From: Mycolicibacterium chubuense NBB4
Lineage (GTDB): Bacteria > Actinomycetota > Actinomycetes > Mycobacteriales > Mycobacteriaceae
Assembly (NCBI RefSeq): GCF_000266905.1
Contig: NC_018022.1
Coordinates: forward strand, 124,001 to 188,000
Length of the DNA: 64,000 nt
Direction of reading: 5' to 3'
Shown: piece by piece, positions 1 through 7,848 of the stretch
Position numbering within the stretch: position 1 is the first letter of the stretch
How the letters are laid out: every line of letters starts with the position of its first letter
The notes under the pieces: generated by a model
Databases searched by the model: none
What the model was told of the DNA's origin: nothing
What the model saw: only the letters and a program-made list of their open reading frames with translations
Made by a program: the position numbers and the translations under genes

Positions 1-1266
1 CTTGGGCGGCATCTGGATAACGGAGATGTCGCCGTACGCGTCGCGTGCCTCTTCTTCGGTCAGACCGACCCATGTCACTTCGTAGGTGGTGTGCAGAAAA
101 TCAGGATACTGCGTGAAGTCGAACTCAAACGGCTCACCCGAGATGTTGCGTGCCGCAGTCATTCCGCACTTGCGGGCCTTGAACATCTCCATGGGTGAAC
201 CGATCAGATCGCCGATCGCGTAAACCCCTGGAACCGAGGTCTGCATCCTGGAATTGACTTTGATGAAACCCTTCTCATCGACCTCGATGCCCAGCGCATC
301 CACGAACGGTTTGGTGTTCGGTCGCTCACCGGTACCGATGAACACGAAATCGGTCTCGATCAGCTGCTCGGTACCGTCCGCCAAGCGGACCCGCACTCCA
401 GTCGCACGGTCATCGCCGACCACGGCGAGCGGTTCGCACCCCTCGATGATGTCCATCCCACGCAGCCGCATATTGTCAACCACGTAGGTCCTGAGGTCCT
501 CGTCGACGTGGTGCAGACTTCGCGTCCGCATCAGCGGGCTCCGGGTCAAGATCGTGGTCTGGCACCCGGTAGCTTGGTAGAAGGAGCCGTACTCCATAGC
601 AACCTTGGAACCGCCGATGATCACGCAGCTGGTCGGTTCGTAGTCGAGGCCAGGGTCGATCAGCGACGCGAAGTCGTACACGCCGGCTTTGTCCAGGCCC
701 GCGATCTCCGGCGGGAAATATGTCCGCGTGCCGGTGGCGAGCACGAGGAAGTCGGCAGTGAATCGCTCCCCATTGACCTCGACGGTGTTCTTGTCGACGA
801 CGATTGCTTCGGCGTTCAGAATGTATTCCATGCCGAGCTGCTCTTTGCTCTGCCAGTTCATGAAGGCATGCGCGTTGTTGCGCCCCTTCTTGAACAGTGT
901 GATCAAATCAACGATCGAGGCGCGTTCCTCTTCGAACTTGGGGAACCACAACGTATCTGAGTTCCACCGCATGTAGTCCATCTCACGCGCCGCTTCTGAG
1001 AACAGATGGTGCGGAACGCAGGCCTGGTGTGGGCAGGAACCACCCAAAAACGGCCACTTGTCGATCACCAGTTGGCGTAGTCCGCGAGCCTGTGCGTACG
1101 CGGAGCCGAACCGGCCACCCGCGCCACCCCCGACAAAAATGACGTCGAACTTTGTGCCCTTATCACGCCGAACGTTGTCCAACGGGCCGGTGACATTCCC
1201 CGTTTCGGCCTCGTGAATCAAATTCTCCCACTCGCCCATGCTGAGTGTGGTGTCCACCAAATCCAT
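1..1266 (-). CDS. xecC: 2-ketopropyl-CoM oxidoreductase/carboxylase, 3' end outside window
   Basis: This is a FAD/NAD(P)-disulfide oxidoreductase of the 2-KPCC type. In known pathways 2-KPCC cleaves 2-ketopropyl-coenzyme M and carboxylates the product to acetoacetate, the last step of propylene-epoxide breakdown. The first 422 codons are present; the family is about 520 aa, so roughly 100 residues lie beyond the left edge. Visible features are the FAD-binding GGGAGG stretch at residues 46-51, and a redox Cys pair at C78 and C83 within the segment GGSCPHQACVPHH. The Pro-His-x-Ala spacing and following PHH are 2-KPCC hallmarks and differ from the CVNVGC of mercuric reductases. The ATG at 1266 has an AAGGAAGG ribosome site just upstream. 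It lies 242 bp downstream of the monooxygenase reductase in the same direction, consistent with one alkene-to-acetoacetate pathway. A generic disulfide reductase is unlikely. Confidence 0.87.
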   Translation of the reverse strand, partial: MDLVDTTLSMGEWENLIHEAETGNVTGPLDNVRRDKGTKFDVIFVGGGAGGRFGSAYAQARGLRQLVIDKWPFLGGSCPHQACVPHHLFSEAAREMDYMRWNSDTLWFPKFEEERASIVDLITLFKKGRNNAHAFMNWQSKEQLGMEYILNAEAIVVDKNTVEVNGERFTADFLVLATGTRTYFPPEIAGLDKAGVYDFASLIDPGLDYEPTSCVIIGGSKVAMEYGSFYQATGCQTTILTRSPLMRTRSLHHVDEDLRTYVVDNMRLRGMDIIEGCEPLAVVGDDRATGVRVRLADGTEQLIETDFVFIGTGERPNTKPFVDALGIEVDEKGFIKVNSRMQTSVPGVYAIGDLIGSPMEMFKARKCGMTAARNISGEPFEFDFTQYPDFLHTTYEVTWVGLTEEEARDAYGDISVIQMPPK

Positions 1267-1294
1267 CTGAAGCCTTCCTTTTCGTTACCTTGGG

Positions 1295-1314
1295 CGCTCG
1301 GAGATCACCGAGCG
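1295..1314. other. 7-bp stem-loop between monooxygenase operon and xecC
   Basis: CGCTCGG and CCGAGCG form a perfect 7-bp stem with a 6-nt loop, in the 242-bp gap between the reductase stop and xecC. No T-run follows on the minus strand, so it is more likely an mRNA processing or stability structure than an intrinsic terminator. Nothing else was recognised in 1267-1508. Confidence 0.35.
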
Positions 1315-1508
1315 TGTAGTTACAGCATCGCGGCGTGCGGCCAATGCGAACATGTCCTAGCGGGACGAAGAACCCTCGGTTTCTGGTCCACCATGCGTGG
1401 GCGTGCCGGGTGGAGGCCAGCGGCACGAGGCGAGGGTTTGCCTTTGGTGCACCACTCCCCAGACATAGCCCGATCAATCCCGCTCATCGACTGTGAAACC
1501 ACCGGTGT

Positions 1509-2531
1509 TCAGCTGGGCACTGTCTGAGTGGCCGGGGTGAACGCGTCATAGTAGATATTGCGCTGGCGCACACCGCGTTCGAGGAGAAGGGGGGTGGCTC
1601 CATCGATCATCGGCGGTGGACCGCATAGATAGACGTCATGCGCCAGGGTGGTGTGACGCCGCAAGATCGCATCGATGACCATCCCCGTCTCCCCTGTCCA
1701 ATTCGGCGACCACGATTCCGAGAGCACTGGTACGAACTCGAAATCGGGTAGCCGGCAACCGATGTCGGTGATGTCGTCGAGGGCGTAGAGATGGCCCTCG
1801 CTGCGTGCGCCGAAATACAGCGTGACGCTGCGATCCGACCCCTTGGCGGCAAGGTCTCGCAGCATCGACAACAGCGGCGCCAGTCCGGATCCGCCGGCGA
1901 TCATGATGATCGGCCGGTGCGACAGGTGGACCTTCAGGCTGCCGTACGGTCCGAACAGTCGTATAGGTGTGCCCAGATCCGCGTCGCGCAGAAACCGGGC
2001 AAACAATCCGTCCGTATACTGCTTGCAGATCAGCTCGACGACCGAGGAGTCCGCCGGACAGTTCGCTAGGGAAAAGGTCCGTAATAGTCCAGTCCCTGGC
2101 ACCTCAACGTTCACGAATTGCCCTGCAGTGAAAGCAATTTCGTCGTCACCCAGGTCCAGCCGAACACGGGCGATGTCGCCGGCGACTACCTCGAATCTTC
2201 CCAAGACCGCGTCATATCCACGTGACGTGTCGCCGGAGAAAAACTCGTCCTCCGTCAGACCACTGGTCTCAACGTCGATGACGCACGGCTCGAGAGGGAT
2301 GCTGGAACAGGGCAGGATCAAGTCGTTGGCCTGGTCCTCGGCGGACAAGGCGAATGTCGGCCCCTGTTCGGCGACATCACCGTCGACTAGTCGAACCTTG
2401 CACGTTCCGCATCCGCCATGCTTGCACCCATACTTCAGCAATAGACCGTTGCGCAATGCACCCTCTAGGAGGGTTTCGCCGTCCTCGCACACAAACTCGT
2501 GAGAGAACGGCTCCACCTTGATCGACGCCAT
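1509..2531 (-). CDS. etnD: alkene monooxygenase reductase subunit
   Basis: This 340-aa NADH reductase would feed electrons to the di-iron monooxygenase. An N-terminal plant-type [2Fe-2S] ferredoxin domain has Cys at 36, 41, 44 and 75 (C-x4-C-x2-C plus a distal Cys). A flavin domain with the RTFSLAN motif follows, then an NAD-binding domain (IAGGSGLAPLLSML). A longer reading to 2687 is possible, but the ATG at 2531 is preferred. It overlaps the upstream alpha-subunit stop by one base (TGATG), and the ferredoxin domain begins right there. Size and position match AmoD/EtnD, the last gene of alkene monooxygenase operons. Translational coupling to the alpha subunit is likely. Whether it is amo- or etn-like cannot be settled from sequence reading alone. 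Confidence 0.88.
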   Translation of the reverse strand: MASIKVEPFSHEFVCEDGETLLEGALRNGLLLKYGCKHGGCGTCKVRLVDGDVAEQGPTFALSAEDQANDLILPCSSIPLEPCVIDVETSGLTEDEFFSGDTSRGYDAVLGRFEVVAGDIARVRLDLGDDEIAFTAGQFVNVEVPGTGLLRTFSLANCPADSSVVELICKQYTDGLFARFLRDADLGTPIRLFGPYGSLKVHLSHRPIIMIAGGSGLAPLLSMLRDLAAKGSDRSVTLYFGARSEGHLYALDDITDIGCRLPDFEFVPVLSESWSPNWTGETGMVIDAILRRHTTLAHDVYLCGPPPMIDGATPLLLERGVRQRNIYYDAFTPATQTVPS

Positions 2532-4036
2532 CAGAGAGTCAGCACGGGGTTCTTCACTTCGTACCCCAATCGTCGAATATCGTCGATGGTCCAGTAGCGA
2601 TCCATCTTCAACAAGGGCTGGCCTATCAGCGTCTTGCCGTCCGGCCGAAGAAGCCCTATGTCGAGGATGACGTCGGCGAGGTCCCAACCGTCATAGCGTT
2701 CCCACAGTTGCTTGCGATCCTTATAGGCATCGGGCCATTTGCTGAAGATCCATTCGCATCCTTCGCTGCACAGCGCGTAATTCTTGCCGTTCAGCTCTAT
2801 AATCCTGACCGAGTTGATGTCCAGCCGCGGAACCACGCAGGGCGTCTGACACACCTGGCACATCGGCGGCAGGCCAGGCAATTCCTGGAGCATGATGTGG
2901 CCGCCGGCCGGGTCAGCCAACTCCTTGTAGCCCTCCCAATAGCCCTGGTAAGCCGCCGACCATCCCGGATAGTTCGCCTCGAACCACTCGAAGTCTTTTG
3001 GCCCCATGGCGTCCGAGCGCCAGAAGTTCAGCGGCCACGTCGCCGAAAGCACTTGCCCGATGGTGTGATGGGTCCAGGTGACCTCGTCAGCGGCAGCAGC
3101 CAGGCGAGTGGGCGGGGTGAGCCCAAATTCCCCGAGGCGATCCACGAAGCCGCCGATGAAGTCGTCAACGACCCATTCATTCCACTGGTCTTTGTAGTTC
3201 CACGCCCGGTCGTGGGCACCGTACTCCGAGGCCCAGCCGATCGCGGCGTCCAACGCTTTGTGCCCATGCCAGAAGTGTCGCTCCAATGTCTCGTTGACCA
3301 GCGCGACGTTGTCCGGCTCGCCCAGCAGCGCCATGACCGCGCCGTACCCGTTGGCCATATGTCGCGCCTCGTCGGATTGAATAGACAGCATCGTGGTGGC
3401 CAGCGCGTTGTCGCCGTTTCGCACGGCCACCTGCGGCATCGCGACCAGCAGAATGTTGGTGAACGCTGTCTCCACCACGATGTTGAGATCGATCACGCAG
3501 TCCAGGGGGTCGCCGGTGTTGAAATGCTGGAACTCTCCGATGGACAGCAGACCGGCGGGGTGCTGATAAAGGCCCACCTGGCCGATGTCGAATCCAGCGG
3601 GATCGGGGTAATGCTTGACATAGAAGTTTCGCAGCGCCATCTCCAGCTGCGCATGCCTTACTTCGTCGAGCATTTGCGCGGCATATCCTTGGCGCATCTC
3701 CTGGTTGTTGATCGCCGAAATGATCATTCCACATGCGCCGACAGCCTGATACTCGGCGTTGGTTAGGATTGGCAGAATCATCTTCATCAATTCGACGAAG
3801 CGCGGCTCCATTTTGGTCGCCTCACGGGTGCGGATCGCGCCGTCGAGAAAACCATGAGTACGGTCATCCTTTTCCGCCTCCATTTTCATGTAATCACGGA
3901 CAAGCAGGCGAAACGGGTCTTTTCCTTTCTTGGGCAGCTTGTATTTTGTCTCGAACTTGGGCCGCTGCTCCACGGAGGTGAAGTCCCAGTCGTAAGCTTT
4001 GGTCTTCTCGTGAAGTTGGGTTGCGTTGGACGCCAT
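2531..4036 (-). CDS. etnC: alkene monooxygenase hydroxylase alpha subunit (di-iron)
   Basis: This is the catalytic subunit of a soluble di-iron monooxygenase, 501 aa, the usual length for AmoC/EtnC. It would epoxidise short alkenes with O2 and NADH. The iron ligands are readable: E95 in NAEYQ, E125/H128 in DEVRH, E189 in VVETAF, and E223/H226 in DEARH, which is the canonical two E-x-x-H arrangement. Near the C terminus a cysteine-rich stretch (MCQVCQTPC and CSEGC) resembles the YHS-like domain of related hydroxylases. The start at 4036 has AAAGG upstream. The gene lies between the coupling protein and reductase, in the order beta, coupling protein, alpha, reductase of actinobacterial alkene monooxygenases. 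The neighbouring 2-KPCC favours propene or ethene over propane or isoprene as substrate, but substrate range is inferred. Confidence 0.9.
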   Translation of the reverse strand: MASNATQLHEKTKAYDWDFTSVEQRPKFETKYKLPKKGKDPFRLLVRDYMKMEAEKDDRTHGFLDGAIRTREATKMEPRFVELMKMILPILTNAEYQAVGACGMIISAINNQEMRQGYAAQMLDEVRHAQLEMALRNFYVKHYPDPAGFDIGQVGLYQHPAGLLSIGEFQHFNTGDPLDCVIDLNIVVETAFTNILLVAMPQVAVRNGDNALATTMLSIQSDEARHMANGYGAVMALLGEPDNVALVNETLERHFWHGHKALDAAIGWASEYGAHDRAWNYKDQWNEWVVDDFIGGFVDRLGEFGLTPPTRLAAAADEVTWTHHTIGQVLSATWPLNFWRSDAMGPKDFEWFEANYPGWSAAYQGYWEGYKELADPAGGHIMLQELPGLPPMCQVCQTPCVVPRLDINSVRIIELNGKNYALCSEGCEWIFSKWPDAYKDRKQLWERYDGWDLADVILDIGLLRPDGKTLIGQPLLKMDRYWTIDDIRRLGYEVKNPVLTL

Positions 4037-4082
4037 GGTTATTGCCTTTCGGTAGCAAACGAGGAAGTGGGTTGAGAAATCG

Positions 4083-4403
4083 TCAGTCGCGGATCGGATC
4101 GGAATAAAGGTCCACGCGGCCGTCGCCGACCACGATCCGGCCGTAGTAGCTGCTCATGTTGACAAGAAAAATGTCGGTGTCGATTTCGCGACCGGCGATT
4201 TCGGACAGCTTGTCCATGTCGAAAGTCAATTGTTCATCGCGTTCTATCTTGTAGAAGCAATCACGGAAGTCGATGGTCGCATCAGGCTGGGTGTCGCTGA
4301 TCAGCTCGACAGCGGCCTCCGTGTCACTACTACTCATCAACGAGATGCCGACTTTGCGGTTCTTGGTTTTCGTCGCCGGCCCAACCTGATCATTAATACT
4401 CAT
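4083..4403 (-). CDS. etnB: monooxygenase coupling/effector protein
   Basis: A 106-aa protein with no prosthetic-group motif, in the position and size of the coupling (MmoB/AmoB-type) protein, which tunes hydroxylase reactivity without redox chemistry. The central part (VGISLMSSSDTEAAVELI and the YYGRIVVGDGRVDLY region) fits this family's small alpha/beta fold. Its ATG at 4403 overlaps the beta-subunit stop in an ATGA arrangement, so it is translationally coupled. A 46-bp gap separates it from the alpha-subunit start. Confidence 0.82.
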   Translation of the reverse strand: MSINDQVGPATKTKNRKVGISLMSSSDTEAAVELISDTQPDATIDFRDCFYKIERDEQLTFDMDKLSEIAGREIDTDIFLVNMSSYYGRIVVGDGRVDLYSDPIRD

Positions 4404-5434
4404 ATCTCTACTCCTATGCCTTCGGCAACAATGCGTTGGTTTGCCAACGCGCGGTTGAGTGCGCTCTCGCAGCCGTCCTCATCAAGCCCAGTGGCGGCGA
4501 GGACCGGCAGGAAGCAACGTGCGGCGACGTCGCATCTCGTTTGCCATTGGCCAATCCAGCGGCGGATTACCGCGTGATTTTCCTGCCCATGGACACCGTC
4601 GGTGGTGACGAGTCGAACCAGCGCTTGCACCGATTTGATGTGACGGTCGGTGTCTTGGAGAGCGGGAGCCAGAACCGTGGGAGTGGCACGGTCACCAAAC
4701 AACGCGGCGCGCCGGCTGAAGAGCTCGGACTTGGCCAAGTAGCCAACCAGCGGCTCAAATACCAGCGTGCTGGCAACAAGGACCTCCATCCAGTCCTCAC
4801 TTGTCGCGATGGCTTCGACGATTTCTCGAATCGGAACAAGCGTCGAGTCGCTCATCCAGGCCTCCCGGGCGCTGGAATCGCTAAAGCCTGTCGAGTCCTC
4901 ATGCAGCAAGTCGAGGTGGTGGACGATGTCTTGGAGAAGACGCATCCGGTCCACCGCCTGGAAGACGATGCTGAACTGCACCGTATCCGACATCGCCTGT
5001 CGTACAGCGTAAGCCAGGCTCAAGAACAGTCCGTACTCGACGAAAGGCCACGCCGCATAGGTGCGCCCGAGGATGTCGTCGGACCAGGCGGTACTGACCA
5101 TCGTTCGAGAGTCCGCGGTCAGCACCGGCAATAGTCGCGTCAGTGCCTGCTGGTCCTGATTTGTGGTACTGACGTACGGGCGCTGCCACACATGCGCTGG
5201 ATCACGGTAATCTGGCCACGCCGACGAGCGCACTGCACTGGACTCCTCGACCCATGGTGCCCGGCCGTCGTCGAATCGCACCGGCCAGTCAACGTGCAAC
5301 CAACGGTCGGGAGTCGACTGCAGACCCACGGTGTATAACTCGTACTCCGTGGGCCGGCGCTTTGCTGGAACAAACCATGTGAATGTGCGGTTGCCTTCGA
5401 GCTCGTCGGGAGCCACCACCTGCTGTGTCGCCAC
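4400..5434 (-). CDS. etnA: alkene monooxygenase hydroxylase beta subunit
   Basis: A 344-aa protein, the first gene of the operon. It has the size and helical character of the non-catalytic beta (small hydroxylase) subunit of di-iron monooxygenases (AmoA/EtnA about 340-345 aa). It lacks the E-x-x-H iron ligands found in the alpha subunit, as expected. The N-terminal part (NRTFTWFVPAKRRPTEYE) resembles the start of beta subunits, which wrap around alpha. Translation starts at a GTG (5434) preceded by GGAGG with 6-nt spacing. It overlaps the coupling-protein gene by 4 bp. The epoxyalkane:CoM transferase gene (etnE) that usually precedes this operon in mycobacteria is not here; the upstream neighbour is a divergent GAF gene. 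Confidence 0.85.
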   Translation of the reverse strand: MATQQVVAPDELEGNRTFTWFVPAKRRPTEYELYTVGLQSTPDRWLHVDWPVRFDDGRAPWVEESSAVRSSAWPDYRDPAHVWQRPYVSTTNQDQQALTRLLPVLTADSRTMVSTAWSDDILGRTYAAWPFVEYGLFLSLAYAVRQAMSDTVQFSIVFQAVDRMRLLQDIVHHLDLLHEDSTGFSDSSAREAWMSDSTLVPIREIVEAIATSEDWMEVLVASTLVFEPLVGYLAKSELFSRRAALFGDRATPTVLAPALQDTDRHIKSVQALVRLVTTDGVHGQENHAVIRRWIGQWQTRCDVAARCFLPVLAATGLDEDGCESALNRALANQRIVAEGIGVEI

Positions 5435-5610
5435 TCAAATCCTCCACCGGTCGCGATATGGGCTGTTGACCTAACTGCCAGAGGCGACGCTAGCGACGAA
5501 TGCAGACCGAAGCCTCTCCCTAATCGGATAGAATCCGCCAACCGCGTCCCGATCGGTTGCTCCCATTTGCGGCCTACGTGTACATGTAGATCTGAGAGTT
5601 CAGGAGTGTC
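5435..5610. promoter_or_regulatory. divergent promoter region, monooxygenase operon / GAF gene
   Basis: This 176-bp region lies between the divergent operon and GAF gene. A 16-bp near-palindrome, CTACGTGTACATGTAG at 5574-5589 (14 of 16 positions symmetrical), is a candidate regulator site. TAGAAT at 5529-5534 could be a -10 for the GAF gene. CAGGAG just before the ATG at 5611 is its ribosome site. No -35 was assigned for the operon. Confidence 0.4.
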
Positions 5611-6534
5611 ATGGCCGACATACCGACAGCAGTCAACTGGCCGGATCTGATCACCGAGTTACTTGCCGAAGGCCCGGCATGTGTCCGGTCGACGGATATG
5701 ACATTGACCATGGCCGCAGAAGTCAGCGCCGCCGAAAGCGTCGTTCTTGTCGAATGGGTGCGCGGCAGGCCCAGCGTCCTGCACGCGGTCGGCGATCCGG
5801 TGCCGCTGTTCTACCGACCGTCCGCAGATGCCACCCACTTGGCCGGCCGACCAATCTCGATGGTCGGTCTGGACGCACACCGGGACCTGTTGGCGGTCAG
5901 GCCAACCGGTGCACCACCGTTCTCGACATCCGACCTGTCAGCGCTTCGGGCGGTCGCAGCGCTGCTGGCGCATTCACAATCCGTCGGACGCAAAGAGGCC
6001 GCCGAAGCGCTGTATCAACTCAGCTTGGATGTGGTCGGCACCCTCGACCTCGACCGAGTCCTGCTCTCCACCGCCACCGCCGCGAGCCGGTTACTGCAGT
6101 CCGAAGTCGCCGGCGTCTTTCTGGTCCATGGACAGGGCGACAACCAAGAGCTCCGCATGCAATGCGCTATCGGTAACCGCACCGTGGAGACGGCGCGATT
6201 GCGCATCCCCCGCGGACACGGGATCGCGGGCAAAGTACTCCAATGCGGCGCGCCGGTGCGAGTAGACGATTATGCAACCACCTCCACGATCAGCCTGGAG
6301 TATTTACCGACGGCACTGGCGGAAGGCACCCAATCAGGGCTCGGCGTGCCGATGCACAACACCTCCGGCGACATCATTGGTGTGTTGGCGGTCTGGCGGC
6401 GGCGACCGTCGGTGTTCTCCGACGAGGACGAGGAGTTCCTGATCTCGCTGGCCGGACTCGCCGCGATCGGTGTCGCCAACGCTCGCGGGCGGTGTTCAGG
6501 TTTAGAACCTCACACCACGCTGCGGGGGGGTTGA
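5611..6534 (+). CDS. GAF-domain protein, possibly a truncated regulator
   Basis: A 307-aa protein with a C-terminal GAF domain (about residues 130-295; for example LRIPRGHGIAGKVLQCGAP and GVLAVWRRRPSVFSDEDEEF). The N-terminal half looks like a degenerate second sensory domain. GAF domains bind small ligands, and such proteins usually carry a DNA-binding or kinase output domain. Here the reading frame stops about 20 residues after the GAF helix (VANAR), with a low-complexity tail and no output domain. It may have lost its C terminus in a rearrangement, or may act as a stand-alone sensor. It is divergent from the alkene monooxygenase operon, so control of that operon is a plausible but unproven role. 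Confidence 0.7.
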   Translation: MADIPTAVNWPDLITELLAEGPACVRSTDMTLTMAAEVSAAESVVLVEWVRGRPSVLHAVGDPVPLFYRPSADATHLAGRPISMVGLDAHRDLLAVRPTGAPPFSTSDLSALRAVAALLAHSQSVGRKEAAEALYQLSLDVVGTLDLDRVLLSTATAASRLLQSEVAGVFLVHGQGDNQELRMQCAIGNRTVETARLRIPRGHGIAGKVLQCGAPVRVDDYATTSTISLEYLPTALAEGTQSGLGVPMHNTSGDIIGVLAVWRRRPSVFSDEDEEFLISLAGLAAIGVANARGRCSGLEPHTTLRGG

Positions 6535-6580
6535 CAACGGCGCCCCACCGACCTATATAGGTATATAGGTGTATATGCGA
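6531..6580 (+). promoter_or_regulatory. promoter with palindromic operator for the RHH gene
   Basis: A TTGACA -35 (6531-6536) and TATATA -10 (6554-6559) with 17-bp spacing form a near-ideal vegetative promoter. The -10 sits inside a perfect 12-bp palindrome, ACCTATATAGGT (6551-6562), followed by a second TATATAGGT half-site (6562-6570). Such an arrangement is typical of autorepression by a small ribbon-helix-helix protein, which is the next gene. Confidence 0.65.
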
Positions 6581-6598
6581 ACCGGCAAGGGATACAAG

Positions 6599-6892
6599 AT
6601 GGCTGCAGACACAGACGCAATGGTCCTGCGCTCGTTTCATCTGCCACAGAGCACAGATGACGAACTGCGGGCACTTGCCTTCGTCTTACGGTGCTCGAAA
6701 GCTGACCTGATTCGGTTCTTCATAAACGGGGGCTTGGAGCAGCTGGCTGACCGCTACGGGTCGGACTGGGGACGCTGGACGCCTGAGGATCGGGCGGTTG
6801 TCGCCAAAGAACTGCAAGCCCGTGGCTCGTCGGACTCGGTCAACCGAGGTCTGAGAAACGACCTTGCCCGAGCGGCTCAGGCTTCGGTGTAG
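6599..6892 (+). CDS. ribbon-helix-helix DNA-binding protein
   Basis: A 97-aa protein that begins with a beta-strand-like segment (MVLRSFHLP) and two helices (TDDELRALAFVLRCS and KADLIRFFINGGLEQL). This is the pattern of a CopG/Arc/ParD-type ribbon-helix-helix domain. It is followed by a charged tail. The ATG at 6599 is preferred over an upstream ATG at 6569 because AAGGGA sits 6 nt before it and the domain starts there. It is expressed from the palindromic promoter just upstream, so autorepression is likely. No toxin gene follows, so a toxin-antitoxin role is not supported. Plasmid copy or partition control, or regulation of the neighbouring operon, remain possible. Confidence 0.68.
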   Translation: MAADTDAMVLRSFHLPQSTDDELRALAFVLRCSKADLIRFFINGGLEQLADRYGSDWGRWTPEDRAVVAKELQARGSSDSVNRGLRNDLARAAQASV

Positions 6893-7221
6893 GTCTCGCG
6901 GCGGTCGCCGCGTCGGGCCGACCTGTAAGGCGCATACCAGTGTTTACCGCGTTTGACGTGGTTCTGTGAAATTCCTACAGGCATTCCAAGTGGCAGTTCC
7001 GACACGCGCGCGCAGATACGCCGACGCTGATATTCACGAGGCACAACAAAACTGTCGTGCTGGCTCGTCCAGAGTCATTGCGCCACTGGCGTTTAGAGTT
7101 TGACGTGCCCGCCTGGGTGGCGCGGTACATCGTGCTCCGGCAGAAATACCGCGGATGAGCACGCTGCGATCGTCGGTCCGTAGCGACTGGGTGACGCTCC
7201 TCGGACCGCCACGCGCATTCT
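6893..7221. other. intergenic region without recognised gene
   Basis: These 329 bp lie between the RHH gene and the end of the minus-strand IF2N gene. Short open frames exist on the minus strand but lack ribosome sites and recognisable composition. No terminator with a T-run was found. Confidence 0.4.
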
Positions 7222-7848
7222 TCAAGGTTGGCGCTCGCGGCGGTTATTCGATGCCGCCGCAAGGCGTTTCAGATATTCCTGCCGTGGACACTCCAAGGCA
7301 TCAATGACCTTGGCGCGCATATCGTTAAAAGGATCAGAACCGGTGAAGTGGAAACTGCACGCACCTTGCTCGCGGGCCTCGGACTTCGACTGTGCTAAGA
7401 CAGTCATCCAATCGGCCTGCGCGCAGTCCTTGCGCACAACATACGTGGCGTGCTCGCCGGCCAGCGGACTGATCGCGACAGCATGGTCTTCAACATTGTT
7501 GGCGCTCTTGATGGTTAAGACCACATAGTCGTTGTCAAACCCGCTGGACGAGGCGGCCCCTTCATGCCACTGACAGCGGTCCGCGCCGAAGTACTTCTCG
7601 ATGTCCTCCAAGACCGTGACCCGCTGTACATCGACCTGGCGGCCGCGGTAACGCCCAGAGGACCGCAAACCGTCGAGAAACGTTCGTAGCTGCTCGCCGC
7701 GGGGCAGTATCGCGAAGGGCAGCGCCTCGTTCGCCCGGCGTAGAGGCCTCACGGTCGAGGCGATGTCGCGGAATTGCCGCAGGAAGCCATTCCGGCCCGC
7801 GTGCAGAGCGACCAGTTCGGCATGCGCTCGGCGGAAAAATTGGCCTAG
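7222..7848 (-). pseudogene. 3' part of IF2N-domain gene split by IS1380-family element
   Basis: This is the C-terminal half of the gene whose 5' part lies at 9476-10808. If the insertion element and one CTAG copy are removed, the frame runs from ...VDEVPL directly into GQFFRRAHAEL... and on to the stop at 7222. That restores 1956 nt, a 651-aa protein. The fragment encodes about 208 residues of unknown function, rich in charged residues, with no recognised domain. An in-frame start inside the insertion element could in theory express it, but no ribosome site supports this. Confidence 0.75.

Noticed and set aside
6599..6892. RHH protein as an antitoxin
   Set aside because: No adjacent small toxin gene follows; the next region is empty and then the minus-strand IF2N fragment.
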